A stretch of DNA of 22,745 nt from WRMS01 sp038562165 (GCA_038562165.1 JBCFAO010000056.1:1-22745); one strand, 5' to 3'; numbered from the stretch's first letter, positions 1-7,114 are shown. A program made the numbers and translations. Notes: generated by a model not told the origin, from the sequence alone.

Positions 1-125
1 GTCTGGGCTACTGGCGAGTTGCCGGCAGTTGGATTCTGTCTACATCACTGATAAACGAACGCCTCCTATCCATGGGCTATGACGACATAGCCAAGAGATA
101 TGAGGCGCTGCACTCAAGTTATTGA
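1..125 (+). CDS. Group II intron reverse transcriptase/maturase, C-terminal fragment
   Basis: Only the last 40 codons are in the window (reading frame begins at base 3, stop TGA 123-125). The translation starts LGYWRVAGSWILSTSLINER and ends with a GYDDIAKRYEAL-like tail. This matches the GYWR...L..NERL..GY..I...YE pattern that closes many bacterial group II intron-encoded proteins, after the X/thumb and DNA-binding regions. The stop codon runs directly into intron domain V, as expected for an ORF in domain IV. The protein would splice and mobilise its own intron; whether the full gene is intact cannot be judged because the window cuts it. The assignment rests on the combination of this C-terminus and the RNA domains that follow. 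Confidence 0.8.
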   Translation, partial: LGYWRVAGSWILSTSLINERLLSMGYDDIAKRYEALHSSY

Positions 126-158
126 ACCGCCGTATGCCGAACGGCACGTACGGTGGTG
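124..158 (+). ncRNA. Group II intron domain V
   Basis: A 35-nt hairpin reads ACCG-CCGTA-TGCC, loop GAAC, then GGCA, a two-base bulge CG (147-148), TACGG and TGGT. Pairs are 135-138/143-146, 130-134/149-153 and 126-129/154-157, the last including a G129-T154 wobble. The GNRA-like tetraloop, two-base bulge and catalytic triad C128-G129-C130 are the defining features of domain V, the metal-binding catalytic core of the intron ribozyme. All pairs were read directly from the sequence. Confidence 0.85.
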
Positions 159-159
159 T

Positions 160-201
160 GAGAGGTCGGCTGCCCGACTAATGGGCAGCCTCCTACTCGA
201 T
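160..201 (+). ncRNA. Group II intron domain VI with bulged branch-point A195
   Basis: GAGAGG (160-165) pairs with CCT/CTC (192-194, 196-198), leaving A195 as a single bulged adenosine. An inner stem GGCTGCCC (168-175) pairs with GGGCAGCC (183-190). The bulged A lies seven bases from the proposed intron end at T201, the spacing expected for the branch point that forms the lariat. The exact splice site is inferred. Confidence 0.75.
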
Positions 202-222
202 TGCAGCGAAGGAGGGATTCAA

Positions 223-309
223 TTGGAATTGGAGCAGAGACGATGGCGGCCGTACCTCTATAACCCACAACCCCGTAAACATAAACACAATATTCTAATG
301 CAAACATAA
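223..309 (+). CDS. Possible 28-codon ORF between intron and trpD
   Basis: A TTG start at 223 is preceded by a strong Shine-Dalgarno AAGGAGG (209-215) at 7-nt spacing, and the frame stays open for 28 codons (MELEQRRWRPYLYNPQPRKH…) to TAA 307-309, 21 bases before the trpD start chosen here. It contains one Trp codon only, so it does not look like a classical trp attenuator peptide. It could be the remnant of a gene cut by the intron, or a chance reading frame behind a fortuitous SD. No family is recognised. Confidence 0.25.
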   Translation: MELEQRRWRPYLYNPQPRKHKHNILMQT

Positions 310-330
310 TCTGCTGAAAGGATGAAAACT

Positions 331-1380
331 ATGATTACCAATATATTGAGCAAATTGACAAAGCAAATGGAGCTGACCAGTGAGGAAATTTCCGGCTTGA
401 TCAGGGCTATTAATGAAGATAAAATCAGTCCGGTGCAGATTGCCGGCTTCCAGGTGGCCTTAATGATGAAAGGTCCCACCCTGGCGGAAGTGTCGGCTAT
501 TGCCCAAGCCATGCGGGACAATTGTATCCAGCTTTCTCCCAACGTGCCCGGCGATCTCATGGATACCTGCGGCACCGGCGGCGGCTTGTCCACTTTCAAT
601 ATCTCCACTGCCGTAGCTATTGTAGCGGCGGCGGCAGGTATCCCGGTAGCTAAGCACGGCAGCCGTTCCATCTCCAGTCTTTCCGGCAGCGCCGACGTGT
701 TGGAGGCTCTGGATGTGGCCATTAACCTTGATCCCGCCGACGCTTCTAAAATGATGGAGGACATCGGCATCGCCTTTTTGTATGCACCTCTGTTTCATCC
801 CGTCATGGGCAAAGTACTGCCGCCGGAGACGGAGCTGGGCATTAAGACTATTTTTTATACCATTATCGGGCCGCTAATCAATCCGGCAGGAGCAAAGCTG
901 CATCTCATGGGCGTATATAAGCCGGAGCTGCTAGAAACCGTAAGCCAGGTGGCCCGTAATCTGGGCTACCGGCGGGGGCTCTTTGTTCACGGTGCCGACG
1001 GTTTGGATGAAATTTCTCTGCTGGGTCCGACTCTTATCCATGAGCTGAGGGACGGCGAAATAACCCGTTATGAAATCACCCCCGAACAATTCGGCCTAAG
1101 CCGCTGTACCATTGCCGATATTGCAACGGGTACGCCTGCGGAAAATGCCCATACTATCCGCCAGGTATTTGCCGGCATCGACAAAGGTCCCCGCCGTGAC
1201 TCCATTTTGCTGAATGCAGCGGGAGCCCTGTATGTAGGTGGTCTTGCTGAGAGTATTGCCGAGGGCCTGATTATGGCTGCCGGCCTGATTGACAGCGGCA
1301 AGGCCCGGGCTAAATTGCAGCAGCTATCCGAGACTTCCAACATGTATGCCGGAAAGAAAAGGGAGAAGGAGCCGGCATGA
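331..1380 (+). CDS. trpD: Anthranilate phosphoribosyltransferase TrpD
   Basis: Second step of tryptophan synthesis: transfers phosphoribosyl from PRPP to anthranilate, in the cytoplasm. The 349-residue product has the family glycine-rich PRPP loop DTCGTGGG (78-85), followed by FNISTA and KHGSRS (108-113) with SGSADVLEALD, and the length is normal (about 340). Two ATGs are possible, at 322 and 331. The only SD (AAAGGATG, 317-324) overlaps the first and lies 8 nt before the second, so 331 is preferred. trpD is the first trp gene seen; trpE and trpG, which normally precede it, are not in the window and a group II intron lies immediately upstream. Its stop overlaps the trpC start (ATGA). Confidence 0.97.
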   Translation: MITNILSKLTKQMELTSEEISGLIRAINEDKISPVQIAGFQVALMMKGPTLAEVSAIAQAMRDNCIQLSPNVPGDLMDTCGTGGGLSTFNISTAVAIVAAAAGIPVAKHGSRSISSLSGSADVLEALDVAINLDPADASKMMEDIGIAFLYAPLFHPVMGKVLPPETELGIKTIFYTIIGPLINPAGAKLHLMGVYKPELLETVSQVARNLGYRRGLFVHGADGLDEISLLGPTLIHELRDGEITRYEITPEQFGLSRCTIADIATGTPAENAHTIRQVFAGIDKGPRRDSILLNAAGALYVGGLAESIAEGLIMAAGLIDSGKARAKLQQLSETSNMYAGKKREKEPA

Positions 1381-2066
1381 GGTTTAGCAGTGAGCTTGAA
1401 AAAAGAAAAGCTGCCGGCTTTTTAACGGTAATCCCTGACCTGAAGAGCAAATCTCCCAAGGAGGGAGATTTGTTCAAAGGCAGGGAACTCCGGGAGCTTG
1501 CCGAAGCCTTGCAGAGCGCCGGTGCGCCTGTTCTATCGGTGGTAACAGAACCCCGGCATTTTGAGGGCACTCTGACAATGTTAAAGGAGGCCGCCGCCAC
1601 GGGACTGCCTCTCCTGCGCAAGGATTTTATCAAAACGGAACAGGATATCGAGGAGACGGCAGCAGCCGGGGCAGCAGCAGTATTGCTCATCGTCTCAATG
1701 CTTGATGAGGAAACTCTGGCCCGCTTGTTTGCCAAATGCGGCTCCTGTGGGCTGGATGCCCTGGTGGAGGTCCACAATGCCACCGAACTGGAGATTGCCA
1801 ATCGGTTAGCCCCCAAACTGGTGGGAATCAACAACAGAGATATTTTGCGGCTGGAAAAAGATGATGGTACAGTGACCAACACCGGTATACTGGCGCCTCA
1901 GGTCAAAAGGCCGGCTTTGGTGATCAGCGAAAGCGCCATCAGTGACCGGGAGGATGTGCAAATGGCCGGGGCAGCCGGCGCCGATGCGGTTTTGGTCGGC
2001 ACCGCTCTTTTGCAGGCAGCGGATATCGGCGCTAAATATAGAGAATTGCAGGTGATTCTGTCATGA
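1377..2066 (+). CDS. trpC: Indole-3-glycerol-phosphate synthase TrpC, short divergent form
   Basis: Closes the indole ring of CdRP by decarboxylation, a cytoplasmic TIM-barrel reaction. At 229 residues it is shorter than the usual ~260 because the N-terminal helical extension is reduced. Core motifs are present: LLRKDFI with catalytic Lys82, ALVEVH with Glu131, GINNRD (Asn152-153) and ISES (Ser184). Two positions differ from the textbook motif: the first catalytic strand reads IPDLKSKSPKEG, so Asp21 stands where AE(I/Y)K-type enzymes have the catalytic Glu, while Lys23 is kept; and SESGI reads SESAI. Start ATG 1377 overlaps the trpD stop by four bases with SD GAGAAGGAG upstream; the frame overlaps trpF at its end. 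Position in the operon makes the function secure despite the variation. Confidence 0.93.
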   Translation: MRFSSELEKRKAAGFLTVIPDLKSKSPKEGDLFKGRELRELAEALQSAGAPVLSVVTEPRHFEGTLTMLKEAAATGLPLLRKDFIKTEQDIEETAAAGAAAVLLIVSMLDEETLARLFAKCGSCGLDALVEVHNATELEIANRLAPKLVGINNRDILRLEKDDGTVTNTGILAPQVKRPALVISESAISDREDVQMAGAAGADAVLVGTALLQAADIGAKYRELQVILS

Positions 2067-2773
2067 TGCCGGTGAAGATCTGCGGCATGACCAATGAAGA
2101 GGATATCCTCACTTGTTCCCATCTGGGAGCCCAGGCCCTGGGCCTGGTTGTGGAATACCCCTTGCCTGTTCCCTGGAACCTGACAGCAGAGCAGGCCAAA
2201 GATTTGCGCCAGGTTATCCCTGCCAACGTAACGGCCTGTATGGTTACCGGCGGCAAACCGGAGGAGATTATCGCCAGGGCCAAGCAAGTGCGGCCTCAAA
2301 TGGTGCAATTACACTTTGAAGAGACACTGGAGGAGACTGCTTATATTGCCAAGGCCCTTGCTCCTGAGCATATCGCTGTGATTAAAGCCCTGCGGGTAGG
2401 GCCAGAGGGACGGCTGCTTTTTGAGATCACCGATCCCGTTGAAGCGGCCCGGCTGATTAGCCAAACCAGTGTAGCGGCCCTGCTGGTGGATTCCGGCACT
2501 GCAAAGCGGCCAGGGGGCAGCGGCCTGGTTGTGGATCAGGCGATTTACCGGGCTATTGCCGGGGCCGGCAGCCTGCCGGTGATACTGGCGGGAGGACTGA
2601 CTGCTCAAAACCTCCACGAGATTATTCCCACTGATTTGCCGCCCAGTGCGGTAGATGTGCTTAGCGGCGTGGAAGCCGGACCGGGCCGGAAAGACAAAGA
2701 AAAGGTCAGCGCATTTCTATATGGAGCAAAATCGCTGCCGAAAAGGAGTGGAAAACTATGGATCAACCCATAA
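2063..2773 (+). CDS. trpF: Phosphoribosylanthranilate isomerase TrpF, divergent form
   Basis: Amadori rearrangement of phosphoribosylanthranilate to CdRP. The 236-residue product keeps VKICGMT with the general-base Cys7, the LLVDSG aspartate region followed by a phosphate-binding GGSG, LAGGLTAQN and VDVLSGVEAGPGRKD. Two usual elements are altered: the S-P-R substrate-binding segment is replaced by EYPLPVPWNL (31-40), and QLHG.E reads QLHFEE. These may mark a lineage variant rather than loss of function, since all other motifs are clean. ATG 2063 overlaps the trpC stop; ATG 2066 is an equally possible start. The 3' end runs 16 bases into trpB, consistent with translational coupling. Confidence 0.93.
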   Translation: MMPVKICGMTNEEDILTCSHLGAQALGLVVEYPLPVPWNLTAEQAKDLRQVIPANVTACMVTGGKPEEIIARAKQVRPQMVQLHFEETLEETAYIAKALAPEHIAVIKALRVGPEGRLLFEITDPVEAARLISQTSVAALLVDSGTAKRPGGSGLVVDQAIYRAIAGAGSLPVILAGGLTAQNLHEIIPTDLPPSAVDVLSGVEAGPGRKDKEKVSAFLYGAKSLPKRSGKLWINP

Positions 2774-3954
2774 AAAAAGGACGCTTCGGCGTCCATGGCG
2801 GCCAATATGTCCCTGAGACGCTAATGAACGAGCTGCTGAAGCTGGAACGGGCTTATACGCAAGCAATGGAGGATGCGGAATTCCGGCAGGAGTTAAATAG
2901 GCTGCTGGCCGAATATGCAGGCCGGCCCTCCCTTTTGTACTATGCCAAAAAGATGTCGGCAGATTTAGGCGGCCCTCAAATCTACCTGAAGCGGGAGGAT
3001 TTGAACCATACCGGCTCTCATAAAATCAACAATGTGCTGGGCCAGGTGCTTTTAGCAAAGCGCATGGGTAAAACCCGGGTGATTGCCGAAACCGGGGCCG
3101 GCCAGCACGGGGTAGCTACCGCTACGGCCGCCGCTCTCCTGGGTCTTGAATGCGTTATCTTTATGGGCAAGGAAGATGTGGAGCGCCAGTTGCTCAACGT
3201 TTACCGTATGGAGCTTTTAGGAGCCACGGTAGTACCGGTAACAACGGGCACCATGACATTGAAGGATGCGGTGAACGAAACCATGCGGGAGTGGACCCGG
3301 CGGGTGGATGATACCCTTTATGTGCTGGGGTCGGTGATGGGGCCTCATCCTTTTCCGACGATGGTTCGGGATTTTCAAAGCGTCATCGGCAGCGAAACCA
3401 AAGCCCAGATATTGAAAGAAACCGGCGGTCTTCCCGCCGCTGTGCTGGCTTGTGTAGGCGGCGGCAGCAATGCCATGGGTATGTTTTATCCCTTCATCCA
3501 GGATGAGGGAGTGAGGCTGATTGGCTGTGAGGCTGCGGGCCAAGGCATTGAGACGGAGAAGCATGCCGCCACCATTGCCAAAGGCAGCCTGGGGGTCTTC
3601 CACGGTATGAAGTCCTATTTCTGCCAGGATGAGTACGGTCAAATTGCCCCAGTCTATTCTATCTCAGCGGGATTAGATTATCCGGGCATTGGTCCCGAGC
3701 ATGCCCACCTCTACGATAGCGGCCGGGGCGAATACCGGCCCGTCACCGACGAAGAGGCTGTCCGGGCTTTTGAATACCTGGCCCGGACGGAAGGAATCAT
3801 TTGCGCCATTGAAAGCGCCCATGCCGTGGCCCAGCTCATGAAAATGGCCAATGAATTCACGGCCCAAGACAGTGTTGTGATCTGCCTGTCGGGCAGGGGT
3901 GATAAAGACGTGGCGGCTATTGCCCGGTATAAAGGGAGGAATATCTATGAATAG
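2758..3954 (+). CDS. trpB: Tryptophan synthase beta chain TrpB
   Basis: PLP enzyme that condenses indole with serine to give tryptophan, acting as the alpha2-beta2 complex with TrpA. The 398-residue protein begins in the usual way (GRFGVHGGQYVPETLM), carries the PLP-lysine motif HTGSHKINN (Lys89), ETGAGQHG with the catalytic Glu, the phosphate-binding GGGSNAMG, and the C-terminal SGRGDKD. Length and motifs are those of the standard TrpB1 class. SD AAAAGGAGTGG (2740-2750) precedes ATG 2758. The start lies inside trpF and the stop lies inside trpA, so the genes are probably translated in a coupled way. Confidence 0.98.
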   Translation: MDQPIKKGRFGVHGGQYVPETLMNELLKLERAYTQAMEDAEFRQELNRLLAEYAGRPSLLYYAKKMSADLGGPQIYLKREDLNHTGSHKINNVLGQVLLAKRMGKTRVIAETGAGQHGVATATAAALLGLECVIFMGKEDVERQLLNVYRMELLGATVVPVTTGTMTLKDAVNETMREWTRRVDDTLYVLGSVMGPHPFPTMVRDFQSVIGSETKAQILKETGGLPAAVLACVGGGSNAMGMFYPFIQDEGVRLIGCEAAGQGIETEKHAATIAKGSLGVFHGMKSYFCQDEYGQIAPVYSISAGLDYPGIGPEHAHLYDSGRGEYRPVTDEEAVRAFEYLARTEGIICAIESAHAVAQLMKMANEFTAQDSVVICLSGRGDKDVAAIARYKGRNIYE

Positions 3955-4735
3955 AATTGCCAAGGCTTTCGAGGCTAACAGGCCTTTTATCGGCTTTATC
4001 ACCGGAGGAGATCCATCGGTGGCCAAAACGGAAGAGTTTATTTTGGAGATGATCGCCGGCGGCGCCGACATCATTGAGATCGGCATTCCCTTTTCCGATC
4101 CCATAGCAGAAGGTCCTGTCATCCAGGAAGCCAACCTGCGTGCTCTGGATAATGGGGCCAACGTAGACAAACTCTTTGATATGGTGGCTTCCCTGCGGCT
4201 GAAAACCCAAACGCCGCTTTTGTTCATGACTTATCTGAACCCGGTTTTTCGCTATGGCTATGAGCGTTTCTTTAGCCGCTGCCGGGAATGCGGGTTGGAC
4301 GGCATCATTATCCCCGATCTGCCTTACGAAGAGCGGCAGGAGGTGGAGGAGGCTGCAAGCCGGTACGGTATAACGCTTATTTCCATGATTGCACCTACCT
4401 CCAAAGACCGGATCAAACAAATTGTGGAGCAGGCCCGGGGGTTTATCTATACCGTCTCTTCCATGGGGGTCACGGGAGTTCGCAGCAATTTGGACGGCAG
4501 CATTGGAGAATTGGTGGAAAGCATCAAAAAAGAAACCCAAGTGCCGGTGGCCGTGGGTTTTGGCATCAGCAATCCCCAGCAAGCCCGGGCAGTAGCTGCA
4601 TTTGCCGACGGGGTAATTGTGGGCAGCGCTTTGGTAAATATAGTAGCTGCCCATGGTGAGAAGGCCGGGCCTTTTCTGCGGCAATATGTGCAGGAGATGA
4701 AGGCTGCCATAGGGGAGGCGGCGGCAAGGCAGTAG
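3947..4735 (+). CDS. trpA: Tryptophan synthase alpha chain TrpA
   Basis: Cleaves indole-3-glycerol phosphate to indole and glyceraldehyde-3-phosphate and channels indole to TrpB. ATG 3947 is chosen because SD AAGGGAGGA (3932-3940) sits just before it and it gives a 262-residue protein of normal length; the frame is open further upstream inside trpB. The catalytic segment reads IIEIGIPFSDPIAEGP: Glu44 matches E. coli Glu49, while Glu55 occupies the position of Asp60. To my recollection this Asp/Glu exchange also occurs in other anaerobic Bacillota. Other family blocks are FITGGDPS, ISMIAPTS, YTVSSMGVTGVR and VAVGFGIS. It overlaps the trpB stop by 8 bases and is last in the operon. Confidence 0.97.
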   Translation: MNRIAKAFEANRPFIGFITGGDPSVAKTEEFILEMIAGGADIIEIGIPFSDPIAEGPVIQEANLRALDNGANVDKLFDMVASLRLKTQTPLLFMTYLNPVFRYGYERFFSRCRECGLDGIIIPDLPYEERQEVEEAASRYGITLISMIAPTSKDRIKQIVEQARGFIYTVSSMGVTGVRSNLDGSIGELVESIKKETQVPVAVGFGISNPQQARAVAAFADGVIVGSALVNIVAAHGEKAGPFLRQYVQEMKAAIGEAAARQ

Positions 4736-4800
4736 CGGCAGATGTATAGTGATGGGAAGAGGTCATTTCAGAACAGGCAGCCAGCCTGCAAAAAATTTAT

Positions 4801-4850
4801 CGGCAGTATCTTTCCGGAAAAATTCCGGGAGATATTGCCGTTTTTTTTTT
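4801..4850 (+). terminator. Rho-independent terminator of the trp operon
   Basis: CGGCAGTATCTTTCCGGAA and TTCCGGGAGATATTGCCG form a long, nearly complete hairpin around a short A-rich loop, followed at once by ten T residues (4841-4850). It is 65 bases after the trpA stop and separates the trp transcript from the van island. Confidence 0.92.
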
Positions 4851-4905
4851 GAGCATCTTGATTTAATTTGTTTAAACGAATACTCTGTAGAGAAAATAGA
4901 ATCAA

Positions 4906-4938
4906 CTACAGGTAAACTACAGGTTGCTGTGTTATTTT
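4906..4938 (+). promoter_or_regulatory. vanR promoter with two tandem 11-bp TACAG boxes
   Basis: Two direct repeats, CTACAGGTAAA (4906-4916) and CTACAGGTTGC (4917-4927), are spaced exactly 11 bp and would lie at the -35 region. A weak -10 (TATTTT, 4933-4938) begins 16 nt after the start of the last box, the same offset as at the murF promoter. Tandem 11-bp direct repeats one helical turn apart are typical sites for OmpR/PhoB-family regulators such as VanR. That VanR binds here, autoregulating, is an inference. Confidence 0.6.
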
Positions 4939-4960
4939 TCTACAATGGAGGATGCTCTTT

Positions 4961-5626
4961 ATGCCGATACGAATTTTGCTTGTCGAGGACGATGAGCATA
5001 TCTGCAATACGGTCAAAATTTTTTTATCTGAGGCGGGATATGAAGTTGATGCCTGCATGAATGGCGATGAAGCATACACCAGGTTTTACGAAAATATCTA
5101 TCAACTGGTCATTCTTGACATTATGCTGCCCGGTATGAGCGGTCATGAACTTTTGCGGGAATTTCGCAAGCTGAATAATACGCCCGTGCTGATGATGACC
5201 GCGCTTTCTGATGACGAAAATCAGATTATGGCCTTTGACGCGGAAGCGGATGACTATGTGACGAAGCCGTTCAAAATTCAACTTTTGGTCAAACGGGTGG
5301 AGGCCCTGCTCCGGCGCAGCGGTGTGCTGGCAAAAGAAGTCCGCTATGGTAATTTGATACTCCTGCCCGAGGATTTTGGGGCAAGCTATGCCGGTGAGGA
5401 ACTGCCGTTGACACGTAGAGAATTTGAACTTCTTTTGCTGCTGGTTCAGAGCAAAGGCCGAACGCTATCTCACGAAATCATATTATCCCGCGTGTGGGGA
5501 TATGACTTTGATGGCGACGGTGGTACCGTGCATACCCACATCAAAAATCTGCGGGCGAAGCTGCCGGAGAATATTATTAAGACAGTTCGCGGCGTGGGCT
5601 ACCGCTTGGAGAGGAAATCCGAATGA
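4961..5626 (+). CDS. vanR: VanR-type OmpR-family response regulator
   Basis: Cytoplasmic transcription activator of the resistance genes. The 221-residue protein has a receiver domain (about 1-118) with acidic pocket Glu9-Asp10-Asp11, phospho-acceptor Asp53 in VILDIMLPG, a conserved Thr in LMMTA and Lys in TKPF, then a winged-helix DNA-binding domain ending TVRGVGYRLE. ATG 4961 is chosen because SD GGAGG (4948-4952) is 8 nt before it; the in-frame ATG at 4952 overlaps that SD. The stop overlaps the vanS start (ATGA). The job is inferred from linkage to vanS and vanHAX and from the TACAG repeats at both promoters. Confidence 0.92.
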   Translation: MPIRILLVEDDEHICNTVKIFLSEAGYEVDACMNGDEAYTRFYENIYQLVILDIMLPGMSGHELLREFRKLNNTPVLMMTALSDDENQIMAFDAEADDYVTKPFKIQLLVKRVEALLRRSGVLAKEVRYGNLILLPEDFGASYAGEELPLTRREFELLLLLVQSKGRTLSHEIILSRVWGYDFDGDGGTVHTHIKNLRAKLPENIIKTVRGVGYRLERKSE

Positions 5627-7002
5627 AGAAACATGGGATTTTCATTAAGGTATTTACTTACACGGTAATTGCCATATTGCTGCTTATTAGCGTGATGGCG
5701 GTACTGTTTTCGAGGCAATTTATGTCGCTCTATAGAACATTACAGAGCCGGCAAATAGTAGCTTCTTATGAACCCTTGGTACGACGGATTCAGACAAGCA
5801 ATAACAATGATATTGCTGCGGTGGCACAACGTTTTCATGAAAACAACCAGTCCTTTGAGTTCCTCGTTGTGGATAATAACAACGATCCCATATATGCCAC
5901 AGAAAACGCTGATACATCAGACAATTTTAGAGGCGATTTTTTCTTTGTCGTACATAAGGATATGGATACGGGCTTCTCCATTATTGCTCAAAGCAGGACG
6001 GGGTTGGAATCTCTCTACCGTGATTTAGCGATTAGGATACTTGCTGTGTTAGCCGTAATGCTTGCGCTCAGCCTTTTTTGCGCATACGTTTTTGCGAGGC
6101 GAATAACTAAACCAATCAGGCAGCTTGTAAATAGCGCCGGGAAAATGGCAAATCTCGAAGAAGTCCCGCCGCCGGCAGAACGTAAAGACGAGCTTGGTAT
6201 CTTAGCCCATGACATTTATTTCATGTACGAAAAACTGAAAGAAACCATAGCCCAATTAGAAGATGAAATCTTGCGTGTGCGTGAGTTGGAAGAAACGCAG
6301 CGGTATTTCTTTTCAGCAGCTTCCCATGAGCTAAAAACGCCTATCGCAGCAACAAGCGTTCTGTTGGAGGGTATGATTGAAAATGTGGGCGACTACAACG
6401 ATCATCCTAAGTATCTGCGCGAATGCATTAAGATGATGGATAGGCAAAGCAAGACCATATCCGAGATATTGGAGATTGTCAGCCTAAACGATGGGAAAAT
6501 TGTGCCGGTGGCTGAAAGATTGGAAATGAAAAATACTATTTCCTGTATTCTATCTGATGTTCAGACACTTGCCAAAGTAAATGAACAGCGTGTTGTTCTG
6601 GATATTTCAGACGGACAAACCATCCTTGCCGATCCGAAAATGCTGAAAACGGTACTCTCCAACATCATATTGAACGCCATACAGAATACGCCTAAAGGCG
6701 GGGAGGTCCGGATATGGAGCGAACCGGCAGGGGAACAATTTCGTCTTTGCGTATTGAATACGGGAGCGAGGATTGACGATGCTGTTTTGCCAAAACTGTT
6801 CGACCCATTTTACCGCATTGACCAGGCACGCAGCAGAAAAAGCGGACGAAGCGGCTTGGGGCTGACCATTGTGCACAAAACACTTGAGGCCATGAACATA
6901 GCCTTTACGTTAGAGAACACTCCGGATGGCGTTTTGTTTTGGATGAATTTACCACAGATAAACGGCATTTGCCTTGAAGAATATCTCGACAAAACAAATT
7001 AG
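5623..7002 (+). CDS. vanS: VanS-type sensor histidine kinase
   Basis: Membrane sensor that phosphorylates, and when unstimulated probably dephosphorylates, VanR. The 459-residue protein has TM1 (about 8-29), an extracytoplasmic sensor of about 105 residues, TM2 (about 136-157), a HAMP linker (about 158-210), a DHp helix with phospho-His235 in SHELKTP, an N box with NIILNAIQN, and an ATP-lid/G2 region (RSGLGLTIV) near the C-terminus. The sizeable external loop differs from the short loop of enterococcal VanA-type VanS and looks closer to the VanB layout, so inducer specificity cannot be predicted. It overlaps vanR by four bases; a terminator and a new promoter follow, so the resistance genes have their own transcript. 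Confidence 0.9.
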   Translation: MKKHGIFIKVFTYTVIAILLLISVMAVLFSRQFMSLYRTLQSRQIVASYEPLVRRIQTSNNNDIAAVAQRFHENNQSFEFLVVDNNNDPIYATENADTSDNFRGDFFFVVHKDMDTGFSIIAQSRTGLESLYRDLAIRILAVLAVMLALSLFCAYVFARRITKPIRQLVNSAGKMANLEEVPPPAERKDELGILAHDIYFMYEKLKETIAQLEDEILRVRELEETQRYFFSAASHELKTPIAATSVLLEGMIENVGDYNDHPKYLRECIKMMDRQSKTISEILEIVSLNDGKIVPVAERLEMKNTISCILSDVQTLAKVNEQRVVLDISDGQTILADPKMLKTVLSNIILNAIQNTPKGGEVRIWSEPAGEQFRLCVLNTGARIDDAVLPKLFDPFYRIDQARSRKSGRSGLGLTIVHKTLEAMNIAFTLENTPDGVLFWMNLPQINGICLEEYLDKTN

Positions 7003-7018
7003 GAAAATTTATTACTTC

Positions 7019-7058
7019 GACCGGCAGGGTTGTCTCTGCCGGTCTTTTTATTTTTATT
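7019..7058 (+). terminator. Terminator after vanS
   Basis: GACCGGCAG (7019-7027) and CTGCCGGTC (7036-7044) form a perfect 9-bp stem with an 8-nt loop, followed by TTTTTATTTTTATT. It isolates the vanRS transcript from the resistance operon; the regulatory boxes of the next promoter begin two bases after it. Confidence 0.9.
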
Positions 7059-7059
7059 G

Positions 7060-7114
7060 CTACAGATAAATTACAGATTGGCTACAGGGAGAATACAGAT
7101 TGCCTTGCCATAAT
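7060..7114 (+). promoter_or_regulatory. Resistance-operon promoter with four tandem 11-bp TACAG boxes
   Basis: Four contiguous 11-bp units each carry TACAG at positions 2-6: 7060-7070, 7071-7081, 7082-7092 and 7093-7103 (TACAG at 7061, 7072, 7083, 7094). The -10 hexamer CATAAT (7109-7114) starts 16 nt after the start of the last box, and no consensus -35 is present, as expected for an activator-dependent promoter. The same unit occurs twice before vanR. VanR is the obvious candidate to bind. Confidence 0.75.

Larger units (their letters stand above)
1..201 (+). mobile_element. 3' end of a group II intron (ORF tail, domains V and VI)
   Basis: The left edge of the window lies inside the intron. 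Domain V (124-158) and domain VI (160-198) follow the maturase stop, and the probable 3' splice site is after T201 (…CTCGAT). The CGC catalytic triad is the form known for group IIC introns such as that of Oceanobacillus iheyensis, so class C is possible, but the class cannot be fixed from the tail alone. The element sits about 130 bases upstream of trpD, on the same strand as the trp genes. Confidence 0.85.

Noticed and set aside
282..310. Possible promoter TAAACA-17-CATAAT before trpD
   Set aside because: The -35 is weak, and a start site about seven bases after the -10 would fall on the SD itself, leaving almost no leader.
322..330. trpD start at ATG 322
   Set aside because: It overlaps the only SD (317-324); ATG 331 has correct spacing and gives a normal length.
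3899..3946. trpA start upstream inside trpB (3899)
   Set aside because: No SD is present there; ATG 3947 follows AAGGGAGGA and gives the family N-terminus.
4941..4946. TACAAT as the -10 of vanR
   Set aside because: It abuts the SD (4948-4952), so the transcript would start without an SD; TATTTT at 4933 fits the box spacing better.
4952..4960. Earlier vanR start at ATG 4952
   Set aside because: This ATG overlaps the SD that serves ATG 4961, and MPIRILLVEDD is the normal family start.
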